Assembly (NCBI GenBank): GCA_002863065.1 | Contig: PKDL01000144.1 | Coordinates: 1 to 42,472 of the forward strand | Origin: Pseudomonadota bacterium | Lineage (GTDB): Bacteria; Myxococcota_A; UBA9042; GCA-2863065 | Direction of reading: 5' to 3' | DNA length: 42,472 bases | Shown here: one piece after another, positions 1 to 8,883 of the stretch | How positions within the stretch are numbered: the first letter of the stretch is position 1 | Layout of the letters: every line of letters begins with the position of its first letter | The notes under the pieces: model-generated | Database searches by the model: none | The model's input: the letters and a program-made list of their open reading frames with translations, nothing else | Told to the model about the DNA's origin: nothing | Made by a program: the position numbers and the translations under genes

Positions 1-1045
1 GTGTAAGGTTATGATGGGCATTTCCTAGACAGGCCTTCCGTTTACAAACATGTTCAGATGCAGGAACATGCACAATAATGCGAGAACAATGCACAAGCCG
101 AAATGCAACGGAAATCGAACATAATGCAAACTCACGGCAAACAGTGCGCAGGGCATCGATTGCATCGATAACTCCGGCATGTGCCCCGTCCATTAGTGTT
201 CTGTCTTCGGCAGAGAGCGAGCTCCCAGGAGCACGTAGGATGTCTAAAGTTCGTGCAACACCTCTCAACGGTGCTTTTAAATCGTGCGTTATTTGATGCA
301 ATCGGCCCGGAGTCATAGACGACCTAGTATTCCGACTTGTTCCCGTTTCGGACGGAAGGAAGATACCCACTAGGATGCGTTGTCCATGTTCATCAAGCGA
401 TCGCGTGAGTACTATTTGTCCCTGAATTGCTCGGCCTTCCGAGTCTTGCAACGTCACATTATCCCACCGGTGAGGTTGCCCCTCGCTCGGTAGCCAGTGG
501 TCGACAGACTCTGACTGGAGACGAGTTAGAAGAGCAGACTGTAGGCTCGCGGCATACATATTCGTCGATAGAGGCCCCGATACTCGTATAAGGGTCCCAC
601 TGGTATTCATTACGAACACCAGCCCGCCGAGAGCGTGGACAACTGCCTCCGGAATACCGCCACCGGTAAGAGTATCGGTTTCACCTTCGAATACATCGAT
701 TACCGTCTGCGGTAGTGAGAGGTATCCACTTGGATTTTTAGTAATGCGTCGGTGGATCGCATGTTGGTCGAGGTTGTCTGCTAATTCTAGCTCATGTTCA
801 GCTACAAGAAGAATGACTGGGATAGAGTTAGAGAACAGAGCCCGCAACAATTCAGGGGCGCTGCAAAAGCCAGGTTGTAGACCTATGATCGCGATATCTA
901 CCGACCGCTCTCCGACGATTCCAAGATAGTCGAGAGAGTTTTGTACTTCTCGAACGTGTAAGTCGAATCCGGACATCTCAAGAAGGCGCGCGCAGAGGGT
1001 GCGTTCCTCAACATTAGAATCTGCAATGAGTACTCGATACGCCAT
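1..1045 (-). CDS. Sensor histidine kinase with degenerate N-terminal receiver domain (partial, cut by window edge)
   Basis: An open frame runs without a stop from ATG 1045 down to base 1, so the gene is partial and its C-terminus lies outside. The first ~110 residues look like a CheY-type receiver (start MAYRVLIADSNVEERTL), but the strand that should carry the phospho-Asp reads DIAIIGLQPG, so the acceptor Asp appears to be lost (pseudo-receiver). A PAS-like middle (~residues 140-240) follows. A HisKA H-box, LHQITHDLKAPLRGV, sits near residue 260, with the His followed by DLKAPL as in phytochrome-type kinases. At the edge, LGNAHHNLT fits the start of the ATPase N-box. The expected role is autophosphorylation and phosphotransfer in a two-component pathway. 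The lone tRNA-Thr lies upstream and no cognate regulator is in view. A weak AAGAGA precedes the ATG. The kinase call is solid; the domain limits are approximate. Confidence 0.8.
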   Translation of the reverse strand, partial: MAYRVLIADSNVEERTLCARLLEMSGFDLHVREVQNSLDYLGIVGERSVDIAIIGLQPGFCSAPELLRALFSNSIPVILLVAEHELELADNLDQHAIHRRITKNPSGYLSLPQTVIDVFEGETDTLTGGGIPEAVVHALGGLVFVMNTSGTLIRVSGPLSTNMYAASLQSALLTRLQSESVDHWLPSEGQPHRWDNVTLQDSEGRAIQGQIVLTRSLDEHGQRILVGIFLPSETGTSRNTRSSMTPGRLHQITHDLKAPLRGVARTLDILRAPGSSLSAEDRTLMDGAHAGVIDAIDALRTVCREFALCSISVAFRLVHCSRIIVHVPASEHVCKRKACLGNAHHNLT

Positions 1046-1191
1046 GTCTCTTATATGTATCGCACTGTTCGCGCACTCATAAAAGGCAAAGTGACACGAA
1101 GCACAGAAAGCGTGGTTTGCAGCGGCATCTAACCGCCTAACCTGGTGCGGTCAGGCGCATCCCGTTTCTTCATGTTATTTGGGGTGGGGTA

Positions 1192-1264
<73 letters not shown>

Positions 1265-1427
1265 ACCCGAGTAGAGCGCAGTGCGCTCAAGTGGCCGGAG
1301 GTTAGGGAAGGCGAACCGACGCGTCAAGAGCGAAATAGTACGCATCTCGTCGATTCGTGAGCACGCGGTAATTTGGAACTGTTTTTTCCGGCTCTACCGC
1401 CGTAAGTGGACGCCATTACCCGTGTTG

Positions 1428-2894
1428 TTAGAAGCTGTAGCCCAGCGCTAGCTCTCCATTGAAAGGAAAGTTGACGACGGTGTTTTCGCTCAGGGGAACA
1501 ATATAGGCTGATGTTGAGGTGCGGACCGTCAGGTAGATATGCTTCGAGACGAAAAACTGCACTCCGAAGGCACCATGGACGCCCATCGTCACTTCTCCGG
1601 TCCCGAGATCAGTAAAGTTGGAATCGGCACACCGCGAGTCCCCCTTACCGGCAAATTTACACCACGGATCAGTGGTGGTTACGTAAGAACCTAGAAAATG
1701 TACGTCGAAGCCGAATCGCACATATACCCTCCACCAATGGCCCCTGAAGGCGTAACTGAGTCCCAGACTTGTGCGGACCGATGTGAAGCTATCTAAGAGG
1801 TCCCTGTCAGCATCCAGGGTCGATGTGAAGAGGTTCACTTGGGCAAATACGCCCAGTCCACGGAGAAATTGATACTCTGCCGAGATGCCCATCCCCAAGT
1901 TATGAAAGGGGCGCCTCGTAGTGAACTGACCATAGATGCTGTAGGCGAACCCAGTATCAATAAAGAACCGATTTTGGGGTAATGACGGAGTCGCGCTGGC
2001 GACTGGCTCACCCGTAGGTAGGCAGGTGAGCCATGCTGAAATAAATCGGTCGAGCCGCTCTTTGCTATTGGCCATTTCTTCTGAATCGAGTGTGCTCTCG
2101 AATCGAGCGGTTGCAACTTCACGGTCAAATATTGATATCCGTACGTGTACGTCTTGACCTTCGCGTTCAATGTACGGAAGTAGAACCGTTTCCGCACCGA
2201 TGTCGTCTTGAAATTGTCGCAACCGCGTCTTCACACCGACACGATTTTCTCTACGGAGGCTACTCGTGCGAAAATCGGAAAGGCCATCTTCCAAGAGCTC
2301 TTCGAATGCTGGTGGATAAAAGTCTTTTGTTAATTTTTGAAAGGGATCCAAGAAGAACATCTCTGCGAGCTCTCGACTCGCTTGACTACGTTCTTCTGTC
2401 ATCAGCTCGGTATCGGGTCCTGTACGTTCGGAGCGTGCATGGGCGAGGATGAGGAGCAAGTCCGCCATATCCTCAGGCTCAATCACGTCATAATAGCTCT
2501 CGCGGTAGGTCTTGAGCGACTTTTCCAACGAGCGAACAGCGCGTCTTAAATCGCCTTTCTCGTAATACCGTTCTCCCTCCAGGCGTAGGCGTTTCGCTTC
2601 ACGTATTTTTCCTGCGTGCAGTTGCTTGAGCCGCTTAGTGAAATCCGTTCTTGCAACAAGACGCAGCTGAGGCTCAACCTGAAGTCGGGTGAGAAGGTAC
2701 TGCTCTAATTTGCTTGCTGGGTCATTTTCTAGGACCGTCGCTTCCCAAAGGCTGGAACGCAAATACGTACTAACAGGCAATACTGCGATGCACTTTATGC
2801 CGGGCTCATCGCATATATCCGGCTCCGCTGCTGCAGCGGCATGAGCCGCACACATGGCAATACCAATGACAAGATATAGTCGCTGACGCTTCAC
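1428..2894 (-). CDS. Secreted envelope protein with TPR-like helical part and C-terminal outer-membrane beta-barrel
   Basis: This is a 488-residue protein not recognised as a named family. Residues 1-23 form a signal peptide (basic start, hydrophobic core ending AHAAAAA). A short segment with two Cys (DICDEPGIKC) and a strand IAVLPVS follows, recalling the N-terminal alpha/beta fold of TolB- or CsgG-like proteins. Residues ~95-150 contain a helical GERYYEKGDLRRAVRSLEKS unit that looks like one or two TPRs. The last ~180 residues alternate polar and hydrophobic positions and end in GYSF, the terminal-Phe signature of outer-membrane barrels. Its start overlaps the upstream lipoprotein stop by 4 bases (ATGA), implying translational coupling. 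In Myxococcota, proteins of this layout are usually annotated as hypothetical. Envelope location is likely; function is unknown. Confidence 0.8.
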   Translation of the reverse strand: MKRQRLYLVIGIAMCAAHAAAAAEPDICDEPGIKCIAVLPVSTYLRSSLWEATVLENDPASKLEQYLLTRLQVEPQLRLVARTDFTKRLKQLHAGKIREAKRLRLEGERYYEKGDLRRAVRSLEKSLKTYRESYYDVIEPEDMADLLLILAHARSERTGPDTELMTEERSQASRELAEMFFLDPFQKLTKDFYPPAFEELLEDGLSDFRTSSLRRENRVGVKTRLRQFQDDIGAETVLLPYIEREGQDVHVRISIFDREVATARFESTLDSEEMANSKERLDRFISAWLTCLPTGEPVASATPSLPQNRFFIDTGFAYSIYGQFTTRRPFHNLGMGISAEYQFLRGLGVFAQVNLFTSTLDADRDLLDSFTSVRTSLGLSYAFRGHWWRVYVRFGFDVHFLGSYVTTTDPWCKFAGKGDSRCADSNFTDLGTGEVTMGVHGAFGVQFFVSKHIYLTVRTSTSAYIVPLSENTVVNFPFNGELALGYSF

Positions 2895-3460
2895 GGCGTA
2901 TCAGTGCACTCGTCGCAGGCTTTGTCGGACACGGTCAGCTGCGACTCTTCGCTCAGTCTCACCATGGCAAAGTCGACGCTCATTGCCTCGGTGTCCGTGC
3001 TTGAATTGCCGCAGCCCGTACCCCCCCGCTTCTCATAGTCGTTTGTGCTGATAGTCCATACGAGTCGGTCATCTGTGTCTCGAACAATTTCCGCCATATG
3101 CGTGCAGCCATTGCAATCGAGAAAGTTGAATCGAAAGACATCGTCACCTCGATATGCTCCACGTATTGAGCGGCAACTACAGCCCTCGACCTCGCAGGTT
3201 GCGGGAGATACTCGGTTTTCGTCCCGATATAGCCGCAGTACGCCGACGACATCTTGGCCATAATGTCCCAGATTCATTTCAATAAAGAGTTCACAATTCT
3301 CGGTCTTACAGCCAAGAATTTGCGCTAGAGCGGCTGCATCGCCAGTGTTTTCTTGTAGAGTGAGTTCGTCACTGAACCACTTCCCTGACAGGAAACTGTC
3401 TGGGTCATGGCATCCGCTCAGAGTGGCGAGCCCCCACACAATCACGAGGAACCGAGTCAT
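2891..3460 (-). CDS. Hypothetical lipoprotein, Cys-rich
   Basis: A 189-residue protein with a classic lipoprotein signal, MTRFLVIVWGLATLSGC; the lipobox LSGC makes Cys17 the lipidated residue. The mature part has many Cys in pairs (CKTENC, CEVEGCSC, CNGC, CDEC), suggesting disulfides in the periplasm or at the surface. No enzyme motif is seen. It overlaps the upstream AMMECR1 gene by one base (TAATG) and the downstream barrel protein by four, so the three form one operon. The two envelope proteins may act together; the role is unknown. Confidence 0.8.
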   Translation of the reverse strand: MTRFLVIVWGLATLSGCHDPDSFLSGKWFSDELTLQENTGDAAALAQILGCKTENCELFIEMNLGHYGQDVVGVLRLYRDENRVSPATCEVEGCSCRSIRGAYRGDDVFRFNFLDCNGCTHMAEIVRDTDDRLVWTISTNDYEKRGGTGCGNSSTDTEAMSVDFAMVRLSEESQLTVSDKACDECTDTP

Positions 3461-4032
3461 TACTCACCTGCGCGGATCTGAGATTCTGAAAATACTTCTG
3501 CCGTAAATACGTACACAAAGCAGTCATCATCCTGATAGGCATCCTCAGGTAGCCCAGCTTTCACGCAAGTTTGGCGCAGGAATTGTTCACGGTCCCACTC
3601 CATTTGCGTCGCTACTTGAGGAAGTAACACGCCACGACTACGTCCTCGCACGATAAAAAGGCCGTGCACACCAAGTTCTACCTGTTCTGGGTAGGCTCCC
3701 TTTAGCGGGCTCACAACACTGAGTTCGATATCGGTGTGTGGGAGGTCTTGGACGGCCAGTCTTGGGAAACCGGATTCTTCGGACGCCGCTCGGATCGACA
3801 AATCAACGACTGTATTTATGAGCGGACCGTCGCCGTCAAACGTACCGACGCAGCCACGGTCGGTTCCACGTGTCGTCAGCGTAATAAATACGCCCTGTTT
3901 TTCCTCTAATCGAGAGTCATCTGTTTCGGGTTGTAGCTCTCGACCCCGGTGGATGGAGTTAAAAATTGCCTGCCTCGCAACCTGAAGCAGTACGATTTTC
4001 TGTTCCCGATTCAACGGCTGGATGTTCGACAT
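3460..4032 (-). CDS. AMMECR1-domain protein (AmmeMemoRadiSam protein A-like)
   Basis: The core matches the AMMECR1 family: an N-terminal helix (REQKIVLLQVARQAI), then GVFITLTTRGTDRGCVGTF, which corresponds to the family signature around LRGCIG, and later FPRL, DIELSVVSPL, GLFIVRGRSRGVLLPQVA and WDREQFLRQTCVKAGLP. The family is thought to act with MEMO and a radical SAM protein in an unknown modification, but neither partner is adjacent here. ATG 4032 (MSNIQPLNREQK, 190 aa) is preferred because the domain begins right after it. A TTG at 4110 would add 26 residues and would overlap the upstream small ORF by four bases. The gene is the first well-supported member of a three-gene overlapping minus-strand operon. 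Confidence 0.85.
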   Translation of the reverse strand: MSNIQPLNREQKIVLLQVARQAIFNSIHRGRELQPETDDSRLEEKQGVFITLTTRGTDRGCVGTFDGDGPLINTVVDLSIRAASEESGFPRLAVQDLPHTDIELSVVSPLKGAYPEQVELGVHGLFIVRGRSRGVLLPQVATQMEWDREQFLRQTCVKAGLPEDAYQDDDCFVYVFTAEVFSESQIRAGE

Positions 4033-4106
4033 GGCGCGCCCCGTACTTCCCTTCAGATCAATCATTTCCGAAGACGGGTCACTCTCGCAGCCACACCGCG
4101 CCGCTG

Positions 4107-4361
4107 TCAAACCGGTGCGTTAGCGAGTACCAGTGTATCCTGTCGAGAGTAATGATGGCGAAGGCGCAGTTCCCATTGCTTGGAGTTCTCTGCACTCTGG
4201 GCAACATGAAAATCATACCGCCCGAACCACCGGATTCGAAGCAATTCTGCAGTCCGTTTCAGTGCTGCGCAGTCACCATGTTGGCCAACTGTTATCCAGG
4301 AATCATCGCCTGTAGACTTCGGTCCCGGAGGGGGAGCTGTGCATGCTATCTCGTCATCCAA
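4107..4361 (-). CDS. Possible small protein upstream of AMMECR1 gene
   Basis: An 84-codon frame whose only available start is TTG at 4361; an in-frame TGA lies 16 codons upstream. The middle, SWITVGQHGDCAALKRTAELLRI, has the shape of small DUF2007-like proteins (strand, then a helix starting with an acidic/Ala turn), but the match is weak. Its TGA overlaps a TTG of the AMMECR1 frame (TTGA), which could mean coupling. With no ATG or GTG and no clear ribosome site it may be non-coding. Included for its position and codon use; low confidence. Confidence 0.35.
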   Translation of the reverse strand: MDDEIACTAPPPGPKSTGDDSWITVGQHGDCAALKRTAELLRIRWFGRYDFHVAQSAENSKQWELRLRHHYSRQDTLVLANAPV

Positions 4362-4642
4362 AGTGTGCTCAGCGCAATCGCTGCCTTCGTAGATGCCATG
4401 TCCTAACTTTCACCAATGACGCATTTTTTGCTTTGCATGGCTTAGCCTCCTAAGGTTTGTTCAGCCACGAGGAACCGAATTTTTAGGGGCTGAAAGCACA
4501 ATAACAATAGTGCCGATTCTTGTAGTTACACCAGCGTAGAACGTGCGTTCATCCCCAGAGAATGGCATCAGAGTCTGCAGTAATCTATCCGTTGCCGTCG
4601 TTGCTTCAATAAGTACAGGAGACGTACGTCAAGCTGGTGCCG
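4362..4642. other. Divergent intergenic region
   Basis: About 280 bases between the minus-strand AMMECR1 operon and the plus-strand glycosyltransferase pair. A weak 5-bp hairpin (CTTAG/CTAAG, near 4442-4455) is seen. No convincing -35/-10 pair was found by eye on either strand, although both operons should start from here. Confidence 0.4.
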
Positions 4643-4705
4643 ATGTTTGAAACGATTGAACTGCTTGACTTGTGCGACGTTCTCACCTACCTGCCTCCTG
4701 CGTGA
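4643..4705 (+). CDS. Possible leader mini-ORF overlapping the glycosyltransferase start
   Basis: ATG 4643 (with an in-frame GTG at 4637) opens a 20-codon frame encoding [20 protein letters not shown]. It ends in a TGA whose bases overlap GTG 4702 as GTGA. An AGGAG lies at 4617-4621, too far upstream to be ideal. Translation here could feed ribosomes to the next gene, which has no ribosome site of its own. It may equally be chance. Confidence 0.2.
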   Translation: MFETIELLDLCDVLTYLPPA

Positions 4706-5424
4706 AAGACGGACTCCTATCGGTCATTGTTCCTGCCTACAACGAAGCAGAACGTTTGGGACCAACGCTAGAAAAGATCCTTGCATGGGCAAACTTGCAG
4801 CAGTTCGCCACCGAAGTGCTGGTCGTTGATGACGGTAGTACAGATGATACGTTGAATGTAGCGCAGCTGCCCGATCCGCGAATACGGGTGCTCTCGAATG
4901 GTACGAACCGAGGTAAGGGATACTCGGTCAGGCACGGGGTTCTTGAGAGCCGGGGCGACTACATCCTGTTTAGCGACGCCGATTTGTCTACGCCGATTGG
5001 CGAGTACTCGAGATTGGCGTCTGCCTTGGCGTTTTCAAATATTGCGATTGGGTCGCGAGCGGTTGACCGGAGTAAAGTAACGCAACGCCAGCCTCTATAC
5101 CGAGAAGCGATGGGTCGTACATTCAATCGCATTGTGCAAGTTTTAGCTGTCGGGGGCATCAGCGATACGCAATGTGGCTTCAAGCTTTTTGAAGGTTCAG
5201 TGGCGCGGGAGCTTTTTGCGGATGTGACCGTCGAGGGCTTTGCATTCGATGTAGAAGTACTCTTTCTTGCTCGAAAACGGGGCTTTAAAGTAGTGGAAGT
5301 CCCCGTACTGTGGGCGAACGATGAGCGAACGCATGTCCATGCTGTATATCATTCGCTTGCTATGTTGAGGGACGTTGCGTTATTGCGCTGGAGGCACTCG
5401 CGCTTTCAGAACGGGAGAACCTGA
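4702..5424 (+). CDS. GT2 glycosyltransferase, dolichyl-phosphate-glucose synthase (ALG5)-like
   Basis: The protein starts [16 protein letters not shown], typical of GT-A family 2 enzymes. It then shows the nucleotide-binding DDGSTDDT, the metal/donor motif [17 protein letters not shown], and DTQCGFKLF followed by [13 protein letters not shown]. The DADLSTP + QCGFKLF combination is characteristic of polyprenyl/dolichyl-phosphate beta-glucosyltransferases, which move a sugar from a nucleotide donor to a lipid phosphate on the cytoplasmic face. No membrane span is evident. GTG 4702 ([10 protein letters not shown], 240 aa) is chosen because the fold begins at once and the codon overlaps a mini-ORF stop; GTG 4672 would add ten residues. 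It overlaps the next GT2 by one base (TGATG). Exact sugar unknown. Confidence 0.9.
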   Translation: MKDGLLSVIVPAYNEAERLGPTLEKILAWANLQQFATEVLVVDDGSTDDTLNVAQLPDPRIRVLSNGTNRGKGYSVRHGVLESRGDYILFSDADLSTPIGEYSRLASALAFSNIAIGSRAVDRSKVTQRQPLYREAMGRTFNRIVQVLAVGGISDTQCGFKLFEGSVARELFADVTVEGFAFDVEVLFLARKRGFKVVEVPVLWANDERTHVHAVYHSLAMLRDVALLRWRHSRFQNGRT

Positions 5425-6179
5425 TGAAGCTCAGTATTATTATTCCGTGTTACAATGAAGAAACGACCGTCGAGGAAATTGTCGCCGTGGTAAAAGCTAC
5501 TCCGTACGACAAGGAAATTATCATTGTCGACGATGGCTCTACTGACGATACACGAGAAGTACTGAAGCAGTACGAGCATGATCCCGTGGTCAAGGTGTAT
5601 CTTCAACCACAAAATATGGGTAAGGGTGCGGCTCTACGGCGAGGATTTTCTGAAGCAATTGGGGATGTCGTCATTATCCAGGACGCTGACCTTGAGTATA
5701 CTCCGGACGACTACCCCAAGTTACTAGCGCCCATCGAGGCGGGACGTGCGGATGTTGTTTATGGGTCACGGTTCCAGGGAGGCGCGGGACGCGTGCTCTA
5801 TTATCGACACACGATGGGTAATAAATTCCTGACCTTCTTATCGAATCTGGCCACCGACCTGAATCTTACGGACATGGAAACCTGCTACAAAGTCTTCAAG
5901 CGCGAAGTCATCCAAAATATCGTGCTGGAGTCGGACCGCTTTGGTTTTGAGCCCGAGGTGACTGCCAAACTTGCAAAGATGAGAGATGTGGTGGTCTACG
6001 AAGTACCGATTAGCTATCACGGGCGTACCTATGAAGAAGGTAAAAAGATCACCTGGCGCGACGGCGTATCAGCCCTCTGGTGTATTTTTAAGTACAATTC
6101 GAACGTTGCGGGCGCGAAGTACTTTCGTCGAGACAGCTCTCAATTGAAGTCGCTAGTTGCCAATCAGGACCGACAATAA
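5424..6179 (+). CDS. GT2 glycosyltransferase, polyprenyl-phosphate mannose synthase (DPM1)-like
   Basis: A 251-residue cytosolic GT-A enzyme. It shows [31 protein letters not shown], the catalytic [27 protein letters not shown] and [13 protein letters not shown], ending with [12 protein letters not shown]. This set defines the DPM/DPG-synthase-like clade that makes lipid-phosphate-linked hexoses from nucleotide sugars. There is no C-terminal membrane domain, so it acts as a peripheral enzyme. It overlaps the preceding GT2 (TGATG), giving a two-gene operon that converges with a GT-C-like membrane protein 12 bases away. The likely job is to supply the lipid-linked donor for such a transferase. 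Family is certain; sugar is not. Confidence 0.92.
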   Translation: MKLSIIIPCYNEETTVEEIVAVVKATPYDKEIIIVDDGSTDDTREVLKQYEHDPVVKVYLQPQNMGKGAALRRGFSEAIGDVVIIQDADLEYTPDDYPKLLAPIEAGRADVVYGSRFQGGAGRVLYYRHTMGNKFLTFLSNLATDLNLTDMETCYKVFKREVIQNIVLESDRFGFEPEVTAKLAKMRDVVVYEVPISYHGRTYEEGKKITWRDGVSALWCIFKYNSNVAGAKYFRRDSSQLKSLVANQDRQ

Positions 6180-6191
6180 CTTCGCCTCACC

Positions 6192-7640
6192 TTACAATTT
6201 TATTAGCTGATAGCGGTCCACTCCGTCGATGACCTCTGTTTCTACTTCGCCTCTCAAGTCGTCGATTAGCTCTGAGATGTTGCTAGTAGGTGTGCTTGGT
6301 ACGACAATAAACTGACTTTCATACAACGGTTTGATTTGGATATCGGGGCGAAGAATTTGTCGCGCCACCAATGACGCTACTAGCTCGCGATAATCGCTGT
6401 TCTGCTCTAGTACATGTAACGTGGCAGATGGCGGTAGACTCTCATTTAGCTGTCCAATGAATTCCGCCGGCAAAGACTGGTCACCAGGTAGTTGCCATTT
6501 CCCGAGCTGACGTGGTCCTGACGTGCTGCGCATCGGTAGAAGGCTCAAACTGCCGCTCAGTGCGAACATGAATACGACGGCAACCAGTATTCGGATAGCT
6601 GTATTACGTTGTGCCCGAATATATCGGCCTACGCGAACCATACCGATTCCAGCGAAGAAGATGATTGGCGGCGTGAGACATACCATTCCTGAGTATCGCA
6701 GTCCCCAGGGTCCGCCGTTGATTGCGACTAGGGTGACAAGTGCAAAAGACAAAATGACAGTTCCACGGCGTACTGGATGGTCGGTACGGGTGTACGCCTT
6801 CGCTTGAGCGAATGCCATTATGGTCCAGAGCAGTGGGAATGCGGCGGCGGATAAGGCGAGTCCAGTTACAATGCCAGGCGTACGGGCTAGTCCCGAGACG
6901 AGCAGTACTCCATCAGCTCGGATATTTGGGTATGGGACGCGCATAGGGTGGCCGATGGCGGTTGTCAGTAACGCACCTAGTTCCATTGGGTCGTGAGGCC
7001 AAAGGGCGATGGCTATGAGCGGGGCGAGAATAAGCGCCAGCAGTGTTCTTATATGAACCGGTCGGAGTTCCACGACGCTGGAAGCCGTATTCCGTACTGT
7101 ACGATGGCGGTGTATTTCCAGCACGAACCAGGCTATCCAGATGATAGCGCCATATGACCAAGTGAGTATCGTCACTATCAGAGCAGAAGTCGTCATCCAG
7201 GCACCCAAGATCGTACCTGAGTCGACCGTATTGACGAGAAAGAGCAAACATATCGAGAAAAATATAAATGCCTCAGGACCAGGTCTCCCAGCCAAGCCCC
7301 ATGTAACCGGGAGCGTCAACGTCACTACGGCTGCCATGAGTGCTGCCGAGCGCCCTGCAAGGCGCCAAGTCGTGGCTAAAACGAGCATTATTCCCAAAGA
7401 GGTCGCTAAGCCCGCCGCAAACGACAGCGCCAATGATGCATCTTCAAATATCAGCCTACCTAGCGAAGTCCATAGTGCTTGCCCGGGCATCAGGCCATCC
7501 CGCATTGCTGCACTTAGGTCGGGTTGAAGTAGCGATTGTGCAGCGACTCGTTCGACATCTAATGGAAAGAGCCAGCCGACGATAGAGGGCATAAGGCAAC
7601 AGACCGTCAGCGTCACGGTCGGGAAAAGACGTCGAGTCAA
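6192..7640 (-). CDS. Multi-pass membrane protein, probable GT-C (PMT/ArnT-like) glycosyltransferase
   Basis: 482 residues with roughly ten hydrophobic spans. After the first span the loop reads FPLDVERV, an acidic D-x-E motif where GT-C enzymes carry their catalytic loop acid. The mid-section (GLRYSGMVCLTPPIIFFAGIG) also fits the PMT/GT39/GT83 layout, with a soluble C-terminal ~110 residues. Such proteins transfer a sugar from polyprenyl phosphate to a lipid, glycan or protein on the outer face of the inner membrane. It overlaps the upstream gene by four bases and converges on the two GT2 genes, which fits donor supply. No specific acceptor can be named. Confidence 0.65.
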   Translation of the reverse strand: MTRRLFPTVTLTVCCLMPSIVGWLFPLDVERVAAQSLLQPDLSAAMRDGLMPGQALWTSLGRLIFEDASLALSFAAGLATSLGIMLVLATTWRLAGRSAALMAAVVTLTLPVTWGLAGRPGPEAFIFFSICLLFLVNTVDSGTILGAWMTTSALIVTILTWSYGAIIWIAWFVLEIHRHRTVRNTASSVVELRPVHIRTLLALILAPLIAIALWPHDPMELGALLTTAIGHPMRVPYPNIRADGVLLVSGLARTPGIVTGLALSAAAFPLLWTIMAFAQAKAYTRTDHPVRRGTVILSFALVTLVAINGGPWGLRYSGMVCLTPPIIFFAGIGMVRVGRYIRAQRNTAIRILVAVVFMFALSGSLSLLPMRSTSGPRQLGKWQLPGDQSLPAEFIGQLNESLPPSATLHVLEQNSDYRELVASLVARQILRPDIQIKPLYESQFIVVPSTPTSNISELIDDLRGEVETEVIDGVDRYQLIKL

Positions 7641-8248
7641 AGCGTCTCTCCGTGCGAGGAAGCGCTCAACTTGTCAACGGTGAGTTGGAAGCACACATGA
7701 CGCCACGCCGGATTTGGTGTGGTGAGCTCAATTGAGATATTCATCGGTCCAAGACTCGCACGAGGTGCTTTGATATCGAAGGTATGCCAGCCACGATACT
7801 CATCCGTCATCCGAACATTCCAGACTCGATTGCCATTTATCTTGAGTGTTGCCGAGATATGCGCTCCGTTGCGGGCGGAATCTAGTAATCCGATGTATCC
7901 AGACACTCGAGAGGCAGCAGATACTTTACGGTAGGTGATTTGGTTCGCCCCTCCTTGGCGCGGATGAATCCAAGTACACACACGCTTATCGCTTACTCCC
8001 TCTGACTGCACACTTCCGATGTATGCGCCGGCCCATTCCCAAGGGCGCTCTCCACATTGATAGCGTGTACCGACCCAGGCTGAGCAACGCTTACCTCCGC
8101 TCAGGATGCTAGCGTTCGGAAGCCCCGTTGTTGCAGTCCATTCGGGTTGCGCTTTTGAGAGTGGCGGTCTTGGCGGAACTGTTAGCACATACCACTGCAT
8201 AGCGCCGACAAGCGTTACAGCAATCAAGACCGGACCAACCGTTTGCAT
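7637..8248 (-). CDS. Membrane-anchored secreted protein with C-terminal beta-sandwich-like domain
   Basis: 203 residues. One N-terminal hydrophobic span (VGPVLIAVTLVGAMQWYVL) acts as an uncleaved anchor or signal. The exported part has Cys pairs (KRCSAWVGTRYQCGE) and ends in a region rich in short strands (SATLKINGNRVWNVRM, GWHTFDIKAP, MNISIELTTPNP), the pattern of carbohydrate-binding or jelly-roll modules. It overlaps the GT-C-like gene by four bases and is probably translated with it, so it may present or bind that enzyme's substrate. No named family recognised. Confidence 0.7.
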   Translation of the reverse strand: MQTVGPVLIAVTLVGAMQWYVLTVPPRPPLSKAQPEWTATTGLPNASILSGGKRCSAWVGTRYQCGERPWEWAGAYIGSVQSEGVSDKRVCTWIHPRQGGANQITYRKVSAASRVSGYIGLLDSARNGAHISATLKINGNRVWNVRMTDEYRGWHTFDIKAPRASLGPMNISIELTTPNPAWRHVCFQLTVDKLSASSHGETL

Positions 8249-8444
8249 GAGCCCGGAGTATCTATTGCCGTTGTCAAACTGTCATCACAAAGTATGCTCA
8301 GCAGCTCGTCTCATCCAATTCTTCAATCATCTGCTCGATAGTCTGCTCGGAGAGTACCTCTAGAATTGACTATGACGGTGTCTGAGGTTAGTGTTCGCGC
8401 CGTTGTGAGACCGGCGATATGCGCCCCACACGGGAGGCTCTCCA

Positions 8445-8861
8445 ATCCTTTTCGAATCCCTACATCCCCAACGGATTATTATCGGACTAGGGCTGTTGAC
8501 GTGTTTCAGCGCCGCATGTGTGCCCGATGAGATTTGCCCGCGGGGGGCTGTGAAGGAGAGCGGTGTATGCTTTCCAGAGCAACGAGATGCAGAGTTTCCT
8601 GCGATGGGTGAGGATATTCGGGTGAGTCTCGTCGATGTCGGGGCAGCTGGCTCAGACATAATATCGGACACGGATGATTCGAACGCTGAAACAGATACTA
8701 CCAGCGCTTCGGACGCGGACATCGCCAGCCTCGATGCTGACGACGAATCAGACACGCAAGCCGCTAGTGAGGACTCTTCTTCTGCAGACAACGCAGATGG
8801 ATTGTCGCCCGATGGAGAGACCCCATCGGCAGACACTAGCGACTCGGACAGTGGTATCTGA
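8445..8861 (+). CDS. Asp/Ser-rich lipoprotein with apparent non-standard start
   Basis: The frame encodes a signal peptide ...HPQRIIIGLGLLTCFSAAC, with lipobox SAAC, then CVPDEICPRG and a second Cys pair region. A long acidic tail of Asp/Ser/Ala/Thr follows, the usual linker of Bradymonadota/Myxococcota lipoproteins. There is no ATG or GTG before the hydrophobic core: the only standard start, TTG 8496, would remove the signal peptide. ATC at 8445 lies seven bases after a GGGAGG (8432-8437) and would give a normal signal sequence, so an AUC start, or a sequence error in an ATG, is inferred. The opposite-strand frame is the shadow of the repetitive tail. Translation is likely; the start is open. 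Confidence 0.6.
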   Translation: MLFESLHPQRIIIGLGLLTCFSAACVPDEICPRGAVKESGVCFPEQRDAEFPAMGEDIRVSLVDVGAAGSDIISDTDDSNAETDTTSASDADIASLDADDESDTQAASEDSSSADNADGLSPDGETPSADTSDSDSGI

Positions 8862-8883
8862 CACGAGCCGCGCGAAGCCCAAA

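Noticed and set aside
8360-8836. 158-codon minus-strand frame rich in Ser/Ala
   Set aside because: It is the antisense shadow of the Asp/Ser-rich lipoprotein tail (GAC/TCG repeats read backwards as SVS/ASA); no domain or start context supports it.
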